Source: a virus
DNA: 64,000 bases
Reading direction: 5' to 3' (one strand)
IMG/VR virus record: IMGVR_UViG_3300037010_001382
Coordinates: 61,974 to 125,973 of that record
The notes under the pieces were generated by a model. That model was not told where the DNA came from. It did no database searches and worked only from the letters and a program-made list of their open reading frames with translations. The position numbers were made by a program, and so were the translations under genes. Below are positions 39,460 to 48,416 of the stretch, piece by piece. Numbering within the stretch: position 1 is the stretch's first letter; each line of letters opens with the position of its first letter.

Positions 39460-40338
39460 TTAATGATTATAGGAGTTATCTCCTGGTAATCTATATTTGT
39501 TAAAACGTTCGTAAGACTTTCTAATTTGTCTTAACTTATCATGTGTTGTCTGCTTTTTAAGTTCAGTTTCTGCAACTATGAATGCTATCTCTTGTTCCTG
39601 TTTAGCTTCTGCTTTCTTATGAACAATTTGATTAAACGATTCATCAGTTATAATATTAGATAACTTAGAAAAGCATTTAAAGATAATATACTTACGTATA
39701 AAATCTTGTATCCACCAATTATCAGGTATCATCTGATCACCCTCTAAAGATGGATCTGAATAGTAAACTAAATGAACTATTCCTTCATTAAAATTAGTTA
39801 ATAGATTTCCGTTCTCTACATCAAATGAATAAGGAGATGAAGCACCTAGATTTATACAGGTTTCTTCACATCTATTTCGTGCTCTTATAGTTCCAGGAGT
39901 AAGTAAATAAGTTCTCTTAAATGAAAATTGATATACTCCTGTTACTTTATGTACTACATTATAATCTGTAGTACAACTGTTAGCACCATCTGCACAAGGC
40001 CCACATCCATCAGTTGATACAGGATCTATTCTGCAGTCCTGCTGATAATATTGTGCTGTTGCAGATTGATAAAGTGGAGATACAAACTCATTACATGCCC
40101 AAGCTTCTCGAACTCCCTCAAACCCATCAGGCAAACAAGCCTTAAAATCTTTCACTCTTAGAACAATCTGTTCTATCTTAAAAGCGCTCTTACGAAACCT
40201 CTTAAGGCAATCTTCTGTCCATTTAGGGAACATTACGTCATCAATTGCTCCAGACGCAAAATAAGAACTCAACTCTTCCTTTACCTCCGCAAATAGCGGA
40301 TCCGGAGAAGTGAATTCTTGTTTGTAATAAGTTGACAT
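39460..40338 (-). CDS. crAss-like connector/ring-type structural protein, 292 aa
   Basis: N terminus FTSPDPLFAEVKEELSSYF, middle with several Cys (QQDCRIDPVSTDGCGPCADG) and C terminus a long charged helix (ELKKQTTHDKLRQIRKSYER). It is expressed from the promoter at 41529 with the 224- and 163-aa genes. In crAss-like phages such proteins form rings between portal and tail (inference). No enzymatic motif. High confidence as a gene, moderate as a ring component. Confidence 0.65.
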   Translation of the reverse strand: MSTYYKQEFTSPDPLFAEVKEELSSYFASGAIDDVMFPKWTEDCLKRFRKSAFKIEQIVLRVKDFKACLPDGFEGVREAWACNEFVSPLYQSATAQYYQQDCRIDPVSTDGCGPCADGANSCTTDYNVVHKVTGVYQFSFKRTYLLTPGTIRARNRCEETCINLGASSPYSFDVENGNLLTNFNEGIVHLVYYSDPSLEGDQMIPDNWWIQDFIRKYIIFKCFSKLSNIITDESFNQIVHKKAEAKQEQEIAFIVAETELKKQTTHDKLRQIRKSYERFNKYRLPGDNSYNH

Positions 40339-40343
40339 ATGTG

Positions 40344-40835
40344 TTATTTGGTTCTAGGATATTCTCGATATAAATCTTTGTATTTAGAGTTAGGTTTCTT
40401 AAGATAGGTTTTAAGTAATCTACTATTTACACGTGCCATTTCGAATTTCCAGATATATGAAAATTTCATGCGCGTCTTCCAGTAATTCCACATCCAATAG
40501 TATTTATAACCATCACTATGTGCATTCATGTAATAGACGTACTTACCTTCTTTTTTTGTTTCTTGCCAGTTAATAGGCAAATTACTGTATTCTGTACCAT
40601 CTGGAGCTATTTTATAACGTTTAGGTTTATACTTGTTAACTACAAGTTCTCCTAGCCCAAATGGCATCTTAATCTTATCTCCTGTCTCTAAGAGATGAGC
40701 TACTAAAGATGCATTATATGTATATAATATCTTTTTATAATCTTCAAAAGATAAGTTTAAAGAAGGATTGTTTGTACAAAATTCATTATAACTTTCTTTT
40801 GATCCTGTTCTGTATCCTATTTTAGGTCTACTCAT
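40344..40835 (-). CDS. structural protein, 163 aa (ring/connector region)
   Basis: Basic protein with an IHF-like-looking segment (IKMPFGLGELVVNKYKPKRY at residues 56-75), where GLGELVV and the basic tail recall the beta arm of small DNA-binding proteins. A Trp/Tyr-rich C terminus follows (YYWMWNYWKTRM). One-base overlap with its upstream neighbour. crAss-like genomes encode IHF-like proteins near the head genes, so DNA bending is possible; a purely structural role is equally possible. Confidence 0.5.
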   Translation of the reverse strand: MSRPKIGYRTGSKESYNEFCTNNPSLNLSFEDYKKILYTYNASLVAHLLETGDKIKMPFGLGELVVNKYKPKRYKIAPDGTEYSNLPINWQETKKEGKYVYYMNAHSDGYKYYWMWNYWKTRMKFSYIWKFEMARVNSRLLKTYLKKPNSKYKDLYREYPRTK

Positions 40836-41509
40836 TATTTACTCTGATCGTTGTTATCTGCGGTTTTATCTTCTTGTGACTGCTTATAATCTCTTGCAAT
40901 CATATCTCTTGCCATATTAACAACATCAGCTTCTAAATAACCTGGACATTTAAATTCTAAATCAGTAGGATTATCAGGACATTCTTGAGAACCATCACAA
41001 CTAAAGTTTCCTAAAGTAAAATCTTCTTCAAAGAATGCTGCTAAATCAACCATTTCAATCTTTGGATCTGTAATGTATAAATAACCGTTACGTAACCAGA
41101 AATATCTAAGACCTTTATTTTTAGGATATAACTTTAACAAATTAGCATATCTATCAGGATCTGCATAATCAAAACGTACCCCTCTATCAATAGAATAAAC
41201 TCCTTGTATCAGTGGACCATAGACATTCTCTGCAATTCTCGGAAGTTTTAATTTAGACTTCGCAATCATACATGGAGACCTGTAGTCACAACATTCAGAC
41301 AGTGGTACTTCTACCATTTCTAAACAAGGAATGTCAGTGAAAATGTTATCTGAAGAGAATAATCTCCTCTTATCTGTTTGTTGTTTAATTAACTTTATAG
41401 CAGCCGCACGAAGCTCATCTGCCACAACACGATTAGTTATCGTATTGTCCGCATCAATAAGTTTGAATGCAGAACGAACTCTGCTTATCATATCTCCAAG
41501 ACTTGCCAT
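40835..41509 (-). CDS. crAss-like connector/ring-type structural protein, 224 aa
   Basis: Begins MASLGDMISRVRSAFKL, then a helical segment, then a Cys-containing centre (LSECCDYRSPCM) and beta-rich part ending near SCDGSQECPDNPTDL. It is the first gene of the transcription unit driven by the promoter at 41529-41559, with a predicted leader of only about 13 nt. The helix followed by a beta domain resembles tail-adaptor proteins. Role in the head-tail connector is inferred from position before the 292-aa and 1621-aa genes. Confidence 0.65.
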   Translation of the reverse strand: MASLGDMISRVRSAFKLIDADNTITNRVVADELRAAAIKLIKQQTDKRRLFSSDNIFTDIPCLEMVEVPLSECCDYRSPCMIAKSKLKLPRIAENVYGPLIQGVYSIDRGVRFDYADPDRYANLLKLYPKNKGLRYFWLRNGYLYITDPKIEMVDLAAFFEEDFTLGNFSCDGSQECPDNPTDLEFKCPGYLEADVVNMARDMIARDYKQSQEDKTADNNDQSK

Positions 41510-41528
41510 TATATAGTATTGCTTTTTG

Positions 41529-41559
41529 CAAAGATAACGTATTTATTCGACATTGCCAA
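41529..41559 (-). promoter_or_regulatory. Bacteroidota-type promoter for connector/tail genes
   Basis: Minus strand: TTG (41559-41557) in AAATTTGGCAA, 20-nt spacer, TATCTTTG (41536-41529). It sits in the gap between the holin-like gene and the 224-aa gene. Confidence 0.85.
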
Positions 41560-41561
41560 AT

Positions 41562-41837
41562 TTATTTTTCTTCTTCAGGTTTAATTTCCTCTATAGGATC
41601 CTGTGGTTTAATTGTTATTGTATCTTTAGGATCTGCAGTTACTGATTTACGACCTGCACTGTTTCCCCAGTAAAAGCCACATATCAACATACAGATACCA
41701 AACAGACCCTGAGTAATCTGGGTCTGCATGGATTCTGTACCTTTGAATATGCCACTTGCTGCAAAGAAGAAGAATAATATTCCTCCTAAGCTCCACATGA
41801 TAGCTAGAGCTGCTTCTAAGTGTGTATTTTTATTCAT
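41562..41837 (-). CDS. two-TM protein, holin-like candidate, 91 aa
   Basis: Short N terminus, hydrophobic helices at about residues 10-31 (ALAIMWSLGGILFFFFAASGI) and 43-60 (GLFGICMLICGFYWG), then a polar acidic tail with Pro/Lys/Glu. Two helices in a ~90-aa protein is a class II holin layout. It sits directly behind the collar/tail cluster and 5 kb downstream of the M15 endolysin in the same direction. Holin is the best guess, but a virion membrane protein is possible; the other candidate lies at 5642. Confidence 0.55.
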   Translation of the reverse strand: MNKNTHLEAALAIMWSLGGILFFFFAASGIFKGTESMQTQITQGLFGICMLICGFYWGNSAGRKSVTADPKDTITIKPQDPIEEIKPEEEK

Positions 41838-41850
41838 AAGTTATATTTTA

Positions 41851-43713
41851 TTAAGCTACTATAATACCTGTTGGTCCAGCATACTTTGCATTTTCCCAAG
41901 TTGCACTATCACTATATACTAATGTACCATTAACTGTAGCACCTATTCTATAAAGGATATGATAAGTTCCTGTAGGAACTGCTTGGAAACCAGCTGTAGG
42001 TGAAGATGAATTAGTTGTTGCTGTACTTACAACAGCACTCGTAGTAGTATTTACTAATGTATATTCTACATATTGACAAGTAACTAATGGATTAGTTGTA
42101 ACTGATACTACGTGAGATGCTACTGAAGCAGTCATGTTAGGCATTACATCAGCAAATTGTACCCATTCGTATAAGTTAGAAGAAGATGTGCCAGATGTAC
42201 AGTTTGTATCAACTTGAAATTGATAAACTGTATTCATGTTAAGTTTTAGTACTTTAGCACCATTATTAGTTCCATCTTGTGGATTAGCTGGATCAAGATT
42301 AAAATTAGTAACCCATGAACCTGTATCTCTCTGTCGATACTTACCTATTTGTGATACAGCAGATGGATTAGGGGTCCATTGCATAAGAAATGAACCTAAT
42401 ACAAATTCTACTACTAAATCAGATATAGCATCACAAACTGAAGACGAACCACAAGTTGCAACTAATGCACAAAATCTAGCCATAAGAATTGGATCATCTG
42501 CTATGTAATCAAACAAAGCATTAACAAAAGTATCACCTTCTATAGCTGTACTCATTTCTACTTGAGCTCCAGTCTTAATAGGATTAACTTTCATACCCCA
42601 AGCAGGATACTGAGAACCTAAAATCTTATCATATAAATAACCAGCAGTTGCATTATCTTCATCGTCTTGATCTATTGCAACCTTGTGATCACTAGTGTTA
42701 GCAACGCCAGTATTAGTTACTACTAATTTACCTGAAACTATTGCTATATCAATGCCATCTCCTGGCTGTAATATTTGATCAAGGTAATCTGCAGTACTTA
42801 CTGGATCATATTGTAATCCAACTCTATAAAGAGGTGCATAATTAGGATCAATAGATACTCCAGCTCCACTATACGAATCAGTACCACCATGTTGATTATA
42901 TAAAATACCATTATGACCTTCATTGACACTATGGTCAAGTAAATATCCAGAAATGGTAGTCAATGCTTGTATTACACTTTGTAAATCTGTTGGACTATAT
43001 CCATTAGTAGGTCCTTTTGTATATGTATTAATGTTAAAAGTAGGTACACTATTACACAAGAATTTTATGATGTAGTATATAGTAGATATAACAGTATTAT
43101 GCTGACCACCACCTACTGTACTAAGACAGTTTAATGAATTATTATAAGGACCTTGTGTATCATCATACATGTCTCTATTAATAAAACTTACAGTATCTTT
43201 AGTATCATCTAATATTGCAATTAATGTATTAAATGCTGTTACAATATCAGTAGCATCACTAACACCTAATGTACTCCAGTTAGCTGCATCAGGTTTAATA
43301 GAATTGATAATTCCTGTAAATCCTGTAAACATCTTAGCGTAAACTTGTGTTAATGTGTCTACGTTTGTTATGCTAAATGGACTATAAACCAATGCTGGAG
43401 CTTGCAGACCAGTGATAGCTGTTGCTATAACTCCTTGATTTGTTGCATATGTACTTGTAAATGCTGTATAATCAGTCTTTAGCTGACAGAACATTTTACT
43501 TATGCCTTCTGCAAAGTTTTGTGTGTTAGTAGGGTGTGTAGTATTATCTGTTTGCTTTACGCAGAATAGATTATACCCAGAGTAATCTGGAGTAGCACTT
43601 GAATTTGATATCGCTGTGTCTATCAAACCAAGTATCAATTGCAGATTTGTATTTGGGGTTACTGGAATATGTGTTAACGGCAGTCCTGTATATAGGATTT
43701 GTGTTGCGTCCAT
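41851..43713 (-). CDS. tail/fibre structural protein, 620 aa
   Basis: Beta-rich Ser/Thr/Asn-heavy protein. The N terminus MDATQILYTGLPLTHIPVTP resembles that of the 397-aa collar gene (both carry a YTG-PLP/PIP motif). The middle contains LQPGDGIDIAIVSGKLVVTN, a fibre-type repeat, and the C terminus has an Ig-like segment (SPTAGFQAVPTGTYHILYR). Likely part of the tail appendages in the Cys-rich cluster. No enzymatic motif. Confidence 0.6.
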   Translation of the reverse strand: MDATQILYTGLPLTHIPVTPNTNLQLILGLIDTAISNSSATPDYSGYNLFCVKQTDNTTHPTNTQNFAEGISKMFCQLKTDYTAFTSTYATNQGVIATAITGLQAPALVYSPFSITNVDTLTQVYAKMFTGFTGIINSIKPDAANWSTLGVSDATDIVTAFNTLIAILDDTKDTVSFINRDMYDDTQGPYNNSLNCLSTVGGGQHNTVISTIYYIIKFLCNSVPTFNINTYTKGPTNGYSPTDLQSVIQALTTISGYLLDHSVNEGHNGILYNQHGGTDSYSGAGVSIDPNYAPLYRVGLQYDPVSTADYLDQILQPGDGIDIAIVSGKLVVTNTGVANTSDHKVAIDQDDEDNATAGYLYDKILGSQYPAWGMKVNPIKTGAQVEMSTAIEGDTFVNALFDYIADDPILMARFCALVATCGSSSVCDAISDLVVEFVLGSFLMQWTPNPSAVSQIGKYRQRDTGSWVTNFNLDPANPQDGTNNGAKVLKLNMNTVYQFQVDTNCTSGTSSSNLYEWVQFADVMPNMTASVASHVVSVTTNPLVTCQYVEYTLVNTTTSAVVSTATTNSSSPTAGFQAVPTGTYHILYRIGATVNGTLVYSDSATWENAKYAGPTGIIVA

Positions 43714-43722
43714 TTAAGTAAA

Positions 43723-44478
43723 TTATTTTAATTTGAAATTAATAACAGGGCTTGTTAAGAAATAAGGTAAGAATGAATTCAATTTTCCATTATCTGTTAA
43801 TTTGAAATCTTGAGCTTCACAATCTGTACATGTTTTCTCATATGGATTGAAATGAAATGTTACTGGTAATCCACTATTAGCACATCCAATACATGGTTTA
43901 GGCACTATAATAGGTATATCACAAGTATAAAATAGTCCAACAGGATCTTTATAACAGAAAGAATTTGTTGTTGCTACAATTCTACTTCCATCAGGTTGTT
44001 GATTTCCTAAGTCCATACTTTGTAAACACATCTTTATAGATGCTAATGTTCCATCAGGTTGGACTGTAGAAGGAAAATACATATCTTGTGCTGTACCATC
44101 TGCCAAAACTACTGGGCATGTGCCACCTATAGATTGAATTGTCCAACAAGGAACATCTGTCATATTAGGATCTGGAGCACAATTACATGGAATACATAAT
44201 GTTGTAGGAACTTGATTATTGTAGTTAACTTGATCTACACACATGTCCATGAAATTACTATAAATAAATCCTGGAGGACAGCATGGACAATCTGTATATG
44301 GATCAGATGCTGATATAGCTAAGTTCTGTATAATAAATCCACATTGATCATGTACTACATAAGCATTTAGAATTGTTCCAGATCCTAAAATTGGATCGCT
44401 ATAATTACCAGTGCTGTCTATCCAAACGTATTTGGGCGGACAGCATGGTGTAAATGTAGTTGAGGAAGTACCAGCCAT
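43723..44478 (-). CDS. Cys-rich tail protein, 251 aa
   Basis: Unusually Cys-rich for a phage of a cytoplasm-assembled particle. It carries CCPPKYVWID near residue 13, CPCCPPGFIYSNFMDMC near residue 64, further CIPCNC, and a CIGCANSG ... CTDCEAQD region in the C-terminal third. The CCPxG[FY] module recurs in the 1621-aa tail protein. Paired Cys spacing suggests metal binding or structural knots. Function unknown; likely a tail component. Confidence 0.6.
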   Translation of the reverse strand: MAGTSSTTFTPCCPPKYVWIDSTGNYSDPILGSGTILNAYVVHDQCGFIIQNLAISASDPYTDCPCCPPGFIYSNFMDMCVDQVNYNNQVPTTLCIPCNCAPDPNMTDVPCWTIQSIGGTCPVVLADGTAQDMYFPSTVQPDGTLASIKMCLQSMDLGNQQPDGSRIVATTNSFCYKDPVGLFYTCDIPIIVPKPCIGCANSGLPVTFHFNPYEKTCTDCEAQDFKLTDNGKLNSFLPYFLTSPVINFKLK

Positions 44479-44481
44479 ATA

Positions 44482-45675
44482 TTATATATATCTTTGTATG
44501 AAATGAAATGCGATGTAAGGCTGTCTATTTTCGTGTGGAATGTTCTTGCCTTCTTGACTTACTGTTGCTGGTAGTCCAGGATTAGGAAAATTACCTACTA
44601 AAGGAATTGTAGCATTTGGAGCAGAAGGACAAGGAGTAGAAGTGCCACCACCATCACAAGCATAACCCATTGTATTATCACCTGTTGATGCGTGTTTACG
44701 TGACACAGTATAATAACCTAATGAACCCATTACAACACCATTAATTGGAGTATATACTGCGTGTGCGTGTTGTGCAAGTTCTGGAACTGTTAGTTGATGT
44801 AAAGCTTGTCCACCTTTATTACCTATTGAATAAGCTACAGAAGGTGATGCAGTTGAATTAGTAGGATTTGCAGGATCAACAGTAGCATCTAAAGCGCCAC
44901 CGCCCATACCAGCAATTGTACATACAGGAACTCGTCCTCTTGCGTCTTGACGACCATTGTTACCATTTAATAATCTCCAACCACACATTGGTGTATTAGG
45001 TAGACCATTACCATTAGTATCAAAATAAGATAAAGAACCTTCATACATTATGATACCACCTATTGGTGTGAATCCTCTAAATTCTATATTTGCACTTGCA
45101 CCTGTTCCTGTCTTTATGATATTTCCACTAGAGCAACTAGAGATAGCATTGAGCAAGAAGTTGCCTATTGTTGTTGGCAATCCTATAGTCAAGTTATTCA
45201 CTTGAGTTTGCAAATTGTTAACCTGAGTTTGTAAGAGACAGTACTGGTTAATTAATTGCTGTATAATTTGATTTAGAGTAGGGTTGTTGCCCAGTCCTGT
45301 TAAACAACCAGTATTATATGGTCCATTTAATAGAGCATCTACAAGCGCCTGTAAATCAGTAAAATCGGTATATAGTGTACATAGTGATTCAAATATAATT
45401 TTCATTAAACAGTCTAACTCATCACAACCATTGCAACAAGTGACGTAATCAACGAATAATCCACAAGCTGACAAATCAATGTCTGGTATATGAATACCTT
45501 TACCTGTAGAGAAGTTTACTATATTTTGTAAGATTACTGCTTCTATTTCAGCTAAGGTATCTCCTGTACAAATACCTAAACTAGGTATTGGTGGACCTGT
45601 ATAAATTACAGTCTTGTCTGATATATTCTTTTGAAACAGGTAAGAAGATGTATTAGTTGTGCATCCAGATCCCAT
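44482..45675 (-). CDS. phage tail collar-domain protein, 397 aa
   Basis: Residues ~210-397 form a phage tail-collar (gp12-like/microcystin-type) domain: IGGIIMYEGSLSYFD, then CGWRLLNGNNGRQDARGRVPV, GNKGGQALHQLTVPELAQHAH and a C-terminal RQPYIAFHFIQRYI. The N-terminal half has Cys pairs (CCNGCDELDC) and a short coiled coil (LLQTQVNNLQTQVNNL), which may trimerise it. It likely binds host surface or joins fibres to the tail. Confident domain call. Confidence 0.85.
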   Translation of the reverse strand: MGSGCTTNTSSYLFQKNISDKTVIYTGPPIPSLGICTGDTLAEIEAVILQNIVNFSTGKGIHIPDIDLSACGLFVDYVTCCNGCDELDCLMKIIFESLCTLYTDFTDLQALVDALLNGPYNTGCLTGLGNNPTLNQIIQQLINQYCLLQTQVNNLQTQVNNLTIGLPTTIGNFLLNAISSCSSGNIIKTGTGASANIEFRGFTPIGGIIMYEGSLSYFDTNGNGLPNTPMCGWRLLNGNNGRQDARGRVPVCTIAGMGGGALDATVDPANPTNSTASPSVAYSIGNKGGQALHQLTVPELAQHAHAVYTPINGVVMGSLGYYTVSRKHASTGDNTMGYACDGGGTSTPCPSAPNATIPLVGNFPNPGLPATVSQEGKNIPHENRQPYIAFHFIQRYI

Positions 45676-45676
45676 A

Positions 45677-45952
45677 TTATTTTATTAGTTTTTTAAGTTT
45701 TGAAACAATCATTAGTAAGAACTGATCTGTTAGACAGTTACATCCTAATAGTTTATCGAGCAGTATTTTTTTATATATAAGTAAGTCTTCGTACTTCTCA
45801 ATGTCTACTGGTTGTACAAAGCCGAACCTCACATTATTATATTGAACAACTGCCATTTCTAATATCTTATGATCTATCTTTTCAATTAAATCATTTAATT
45901 GTTCTGTAGTAGAATAATTATTAGTTAAGTGAGGGGCTATACAATACAGCAT
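45677..45952 (-). CDS. hypothetical protein, 91 aa
   Basis: Helical small protein between the collar gene and a tiny Cys-rich gene, 1-2 nt from each. It has a CNCLTD motif near the C terminus, as in the surrounding Cys-rich products. No family recognised. Probably an assembly factor or minor tail protein. Confidence 0.6.
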   Translation of the reverse strand: MLYCIAPHLTNNYSTTEQLNDLIEKIDHKILEMAVVQYNNVRFGFVQPVDIEKYEDLLIYKKILLDKLLGCNCLTDQFLLMIVSKLKKLIK

Positions 45953-45954
45953 TA

Positions 45955-46101
45955 TTAAGGAGTTTTAGGAGTGTTTGCAAATTGTGCCTCTGCTGCTTTT
46001 TGCTTTTCATAGCAGCTTGGACATTTACCATTTATCAATTGACATGCTTTCATACTCACACTACAAGTAGGAGTAGAACATTTAGTTACTGAGCAACCCA
46101 T
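45955..46101 (-). CDS. tiny Cys-rich protein, 48 aa
   Basis: Starting at the ATG at 46101 (MGCSVTKCSTP), 20 nt after the upstream stop, gives a 48-aa protein with six Cys within 31 residues (C-x4-C-x4-C-x6-C-x7-C-x2-C), a zinc-ribbon-like or small knot pattern. A longer start at 46158 would overlap the upstream gene by 37 nt and is less likely. It keeps company with three other Cys-rich genes. Confidence 0.55.
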   Translation of the reverse strand: MGCSVTKCSTPTCSVSMKACQLINGKCPSCYEKQKAAEAQFANTPKTP

Positions 46102-46121
46102 ATTATTTATTTTTTTAATTG

Positions 46122-46721
46122 TTATTGACATGAAGGACAAGAGAATACTTCTGTGCAAGTCATTCCAAAATCACAACATAATTTATCTAGCATTGAATCT
46201 GCTTTACTGTACAATCTGTATGCCATAACAGAATTACATTCATTAGCTGCAGCAACACTTCCTGCAATCATCATATCTATTTCTTTCAAAACATGTTTAT
46301 ATTGCTTCTGAGTATCATTTCCACAGTTACAATCTAAGTCTATCTTAGAGAACATATTTTGAAACTTACACATAATTTGATCTACTTTAATAAAAGTTTG
46401 ATCAATAGATGTAGAAGAAGAATAGTTAATGTTAGAATTTGGAGTCGACACTGTGTATATTACACTATAGATACCATCTGGTAAAGGACAACAATCTGTT
46501 GGTCCACAAGAGATACCTAAGTCAGCACATTTATAAACATTGACACTGCCAGGATTAAATATTACATTTACAGTTTCAAAACCTGGTGCAGTAATTTGCA
46601 TTGATAATTCTGAAGATGTAGGTAGTATTGCATAAGAGGATAAGTCTATGATTGCAAAGGCTTGTTGTTCTCTCATATCAAAGAGACTCAATTTGAGATT
46701 TGGTAGTACTACTGATATCAT
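46122..46721 (-). CDS. Cys-rich structural protein, 199 aa
   Basis: N-terminal beta domain followed by a Cys-rich segment (CGPTDCCPLPDG at about residue 73), a beta strand, a helical bundle with CNCGND, and a C terminus with CCDFGMTCTE and CPSCQ. It belongs to the head-tail operon between the endolysin and collar genes. Likely a tail or connector protein whose fold depends on metal or disulfides. No homolog recognised. Confidence 0.6.
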   Translation of the reverse strand: MISVVLPNLKLSLFDMREQQAFAIIDLSSYAILPTSSELSMQITAPGFETVNVIFNPGSVNVYKCADLGISCGPTDCCPLPDGIYSVIYTVSTPNSNINYSSSTSIDQTFIKVDQIMCKFQNMFSKIDLDCNCGNDTQKQYKHVLKEIDMMIAGSVAAANECNSVMAYRLYSKADSMLDKLCCDFGMTCTEVFSCPSCQ

Positions 46722-46733
46722 TATTTAGAATTA

Positions 46734-47216
46734 TTATAAGTTTACGTAGCCCTGAGCGTCTACTTGCTTAGCGTTGACCATTTTAAATAGATCCTGCCAT
46801 GTCTTACCGAATGTATATTGGAAGTGTGGTTTATCTTTAATTGTATGCCAATCACCACCCCATTCCAGATTATATTTTTTAGCTATTGGATCCAATTTAC
46901 CATTATCAAAATCCCATAAGATTTCTTTTGAATCTCCATCATGATCTGAATCTTCAGCATCAACTCTACAGAGATCAATTGCTAGACCGTAATTATGAAA
47001 AGATGATCCACCTTTAGCATTTGTCACTATTTTTCCTGGAGATGTTCTACCTTGAGTATACAGTGCATTCTGTTCAGATATTGTTCTGAATACAGGCAAC
47101 ATTATTCTTAATGTAATATTAAATGTAGTTTCACACTCTTCTATGAACTTAGTGAATATCTCTTGTACCTTAGGATGTAATTGTTTAATACGTTCTACTG
47201 AAATACTATCTTTCAT
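46734..47216 (-). CDS. M15-family peptidase endolysin
   Basis: 160-aa peptidoglycan endopeptidase of the VanY/L-Ala-D-Glu type. The zinc-binding motif SFHNYGLAIDL gives H74 and D81, and the second His is in KPHFQ (H131). The catalytic acidic region lies at EWGGDW (residues 119-123). Full length for the T5-endolysin group. No signal peptide, so holin-dependent release is expected. It is encoded inside the structural operon after the terminator at 47228-47267, far from the spanin-like gene. It could also be a virion-associated lysin. Confidence 0.85.
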   Translation of the reverse strand: MKDSISVERIKQLHPKVQEIFTKFIEECETTFNITLRIMLPVFRTISEQNALYTQGRTSPGKIVTNAKGGSSFHNYGLAIDLCRVDAEDSDHDGDSKEILWDFDNGKLDPIAKKYNLEWGGDWHTIKDKPHFQYTFGKTWQDLFKMVNAKQVDAQGYVNL

Positions 47217-47227
47217 ATATTTTTAAA

Positions 47228-47267
47228 TAAAAAAGAGAGGAATCAGGGAGAACCCCAATCCCTCTCT
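47228..47267 (-). terminator. intrinsic terminator after the 366-aa gene
   Basis: Stem AGAGAGG (47234-47240) / CCTCTCT (47261-47267) with an inner GGGA/TCCC pairing, followed on the minus strand by a T6 run. It lies between the 366-aa structural gene and the endolysin gene, so downstream genes rely on partial read-through. Confidence 0.85.
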
Positions 47268-47287
47268 AGGTTAGTAATTAATTAAAT

Positions 47288-48388
47288 TTATGCACTTTCA
47301 TCTATCGGTGTACCTAAGAAGGTAGTTAATAGTGCGATAGTAGTTGCATTTTGACCTGTAGGATTCAGTAAGATAACTGACTCATCCTGTGCTACACTAG
47401 CTACCCAAGGTAACTTACGTGGATTAGCATACTTTAAGTAGTAGAAATCGTAGAATGTACCATCAACTACTTCTGATGTATAAGCACCATTGAAGTTAAC
47501 ATTGGTCCAAAGTCTCTTAGCTATTTGAGCTGTATTGTTACTCCAGAAGTTCTTCTCAAGTTGCTTAGCTTGCTTAGAATCACCATTGATAAATGTTGAC
47601 GTTTGAGTAGTTGTTACAGTAGCCCAAGGATCGCAACCATCAGGAGCACTAATAAAGTCTTGAGATGTAGCTGGACCTTTATAAGCAAACCCCCAGAAGT
47701 ACAGACGATCATACTGATAAGAGAATGCAGTCAAGTCAGGAGTTGTTGGTTCAGCAGCAAGTGGCTTACCAGTTACAATCAATGTTCTTGCGCCAGTTGT
47801 ACCACCACGTGTAGCAGTTACATAAGAACTAATACTATTAGCATTTCTTGATGTAAAACCTAAAGCGTTATTACCATTGATATTTGTTTCATTAATCTTA
47901 TCAATGAAGTCATCAATTAAACTTACAATCTGAGCATCGTTCAAATTAGAACAAGGATCGTCACCACAATTGCAACAAGGTGTTGATAAAGTATAAGACT
48001 GTGTCTTACCATTAAAATAACCTGTATCAATGTAGAAAGACTTAAGTCTCAAAGTAATTGTTACATCTTCACCACAAGCACTTGTGTCGAAGGCAGAGAA
48101 TGTTACTATCTGTGGAAGTACAGTGCTATTCGCAGTTACTTTATACCACTCGGTAACATTAGACAATATAATCTTGTCTGATTTCTTAGTACCTACACCT
48201 GGATAATTTTGCTGCCTACCCTGCGCTAGCATGATATATGGCAATGCACTGATTGTTCCGGTTGTAGCAGGAGTATAGTCTGGCTTAAATACACCGAACT
48301 GACCAGCAGTTAAGTTAGCAGTACTACCTGTTGTAGGGAGCGTATTACTCGCAGGCAATACGTAAAGGGTTGTTAATGAAAAATCCAT
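47288..48388 (-). CDS. abundant structural protein, 366 aa (head/tail)
   Basis: Beta-rich N-terminal half (SLTTLYVLPASNTLPTTGS), a central CCNCGDDPC cluster, then a helical part and an aromatic C terminus (FYDFYYLKYANPRKLPWV). It is followed by a strong terminator of its own, as often seen for highly expressed virion genes. No known domain recognised. Capsid auxiliary, head fibre or tail tube are all possible. Confidence 0.6.
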   Translation of the reverse strand: MDFSLTTLYVLPASNTLPTTGSTANLTAGQFGVFKPDYTPATTGTISALPYIMLAQGRQQNYPGVGTKKSDKIILSNVTEWYKVTANSTVLPQIVTFSAFDTSACGEDVTITLRLKSFYIDTGYFNGKTQSYTLSTPCCNCGDDPCSNLNDAQIVSLIDDFIDKINETNINGNNALGFTSRNANSISSYVTATRGGTTGARTLIVTGKPLAAEPTTPDLTAFSYQYDRLYFWGFAYKGPATSQDFISAPDGCDPWATVTTTQTSTFINGDSKQAKQLEKNFWSNNTAQIAKRLWTNVNFNGAYTSEVVDGTFYDFYYLKYANPRKLPWVASVAQDESVILLNPTGQNATTIALLTTFLGTPIDESA

Positions 48389-48416
48389 TTAGTAGGAATT
48401 TTAATTGTGATTGTTA

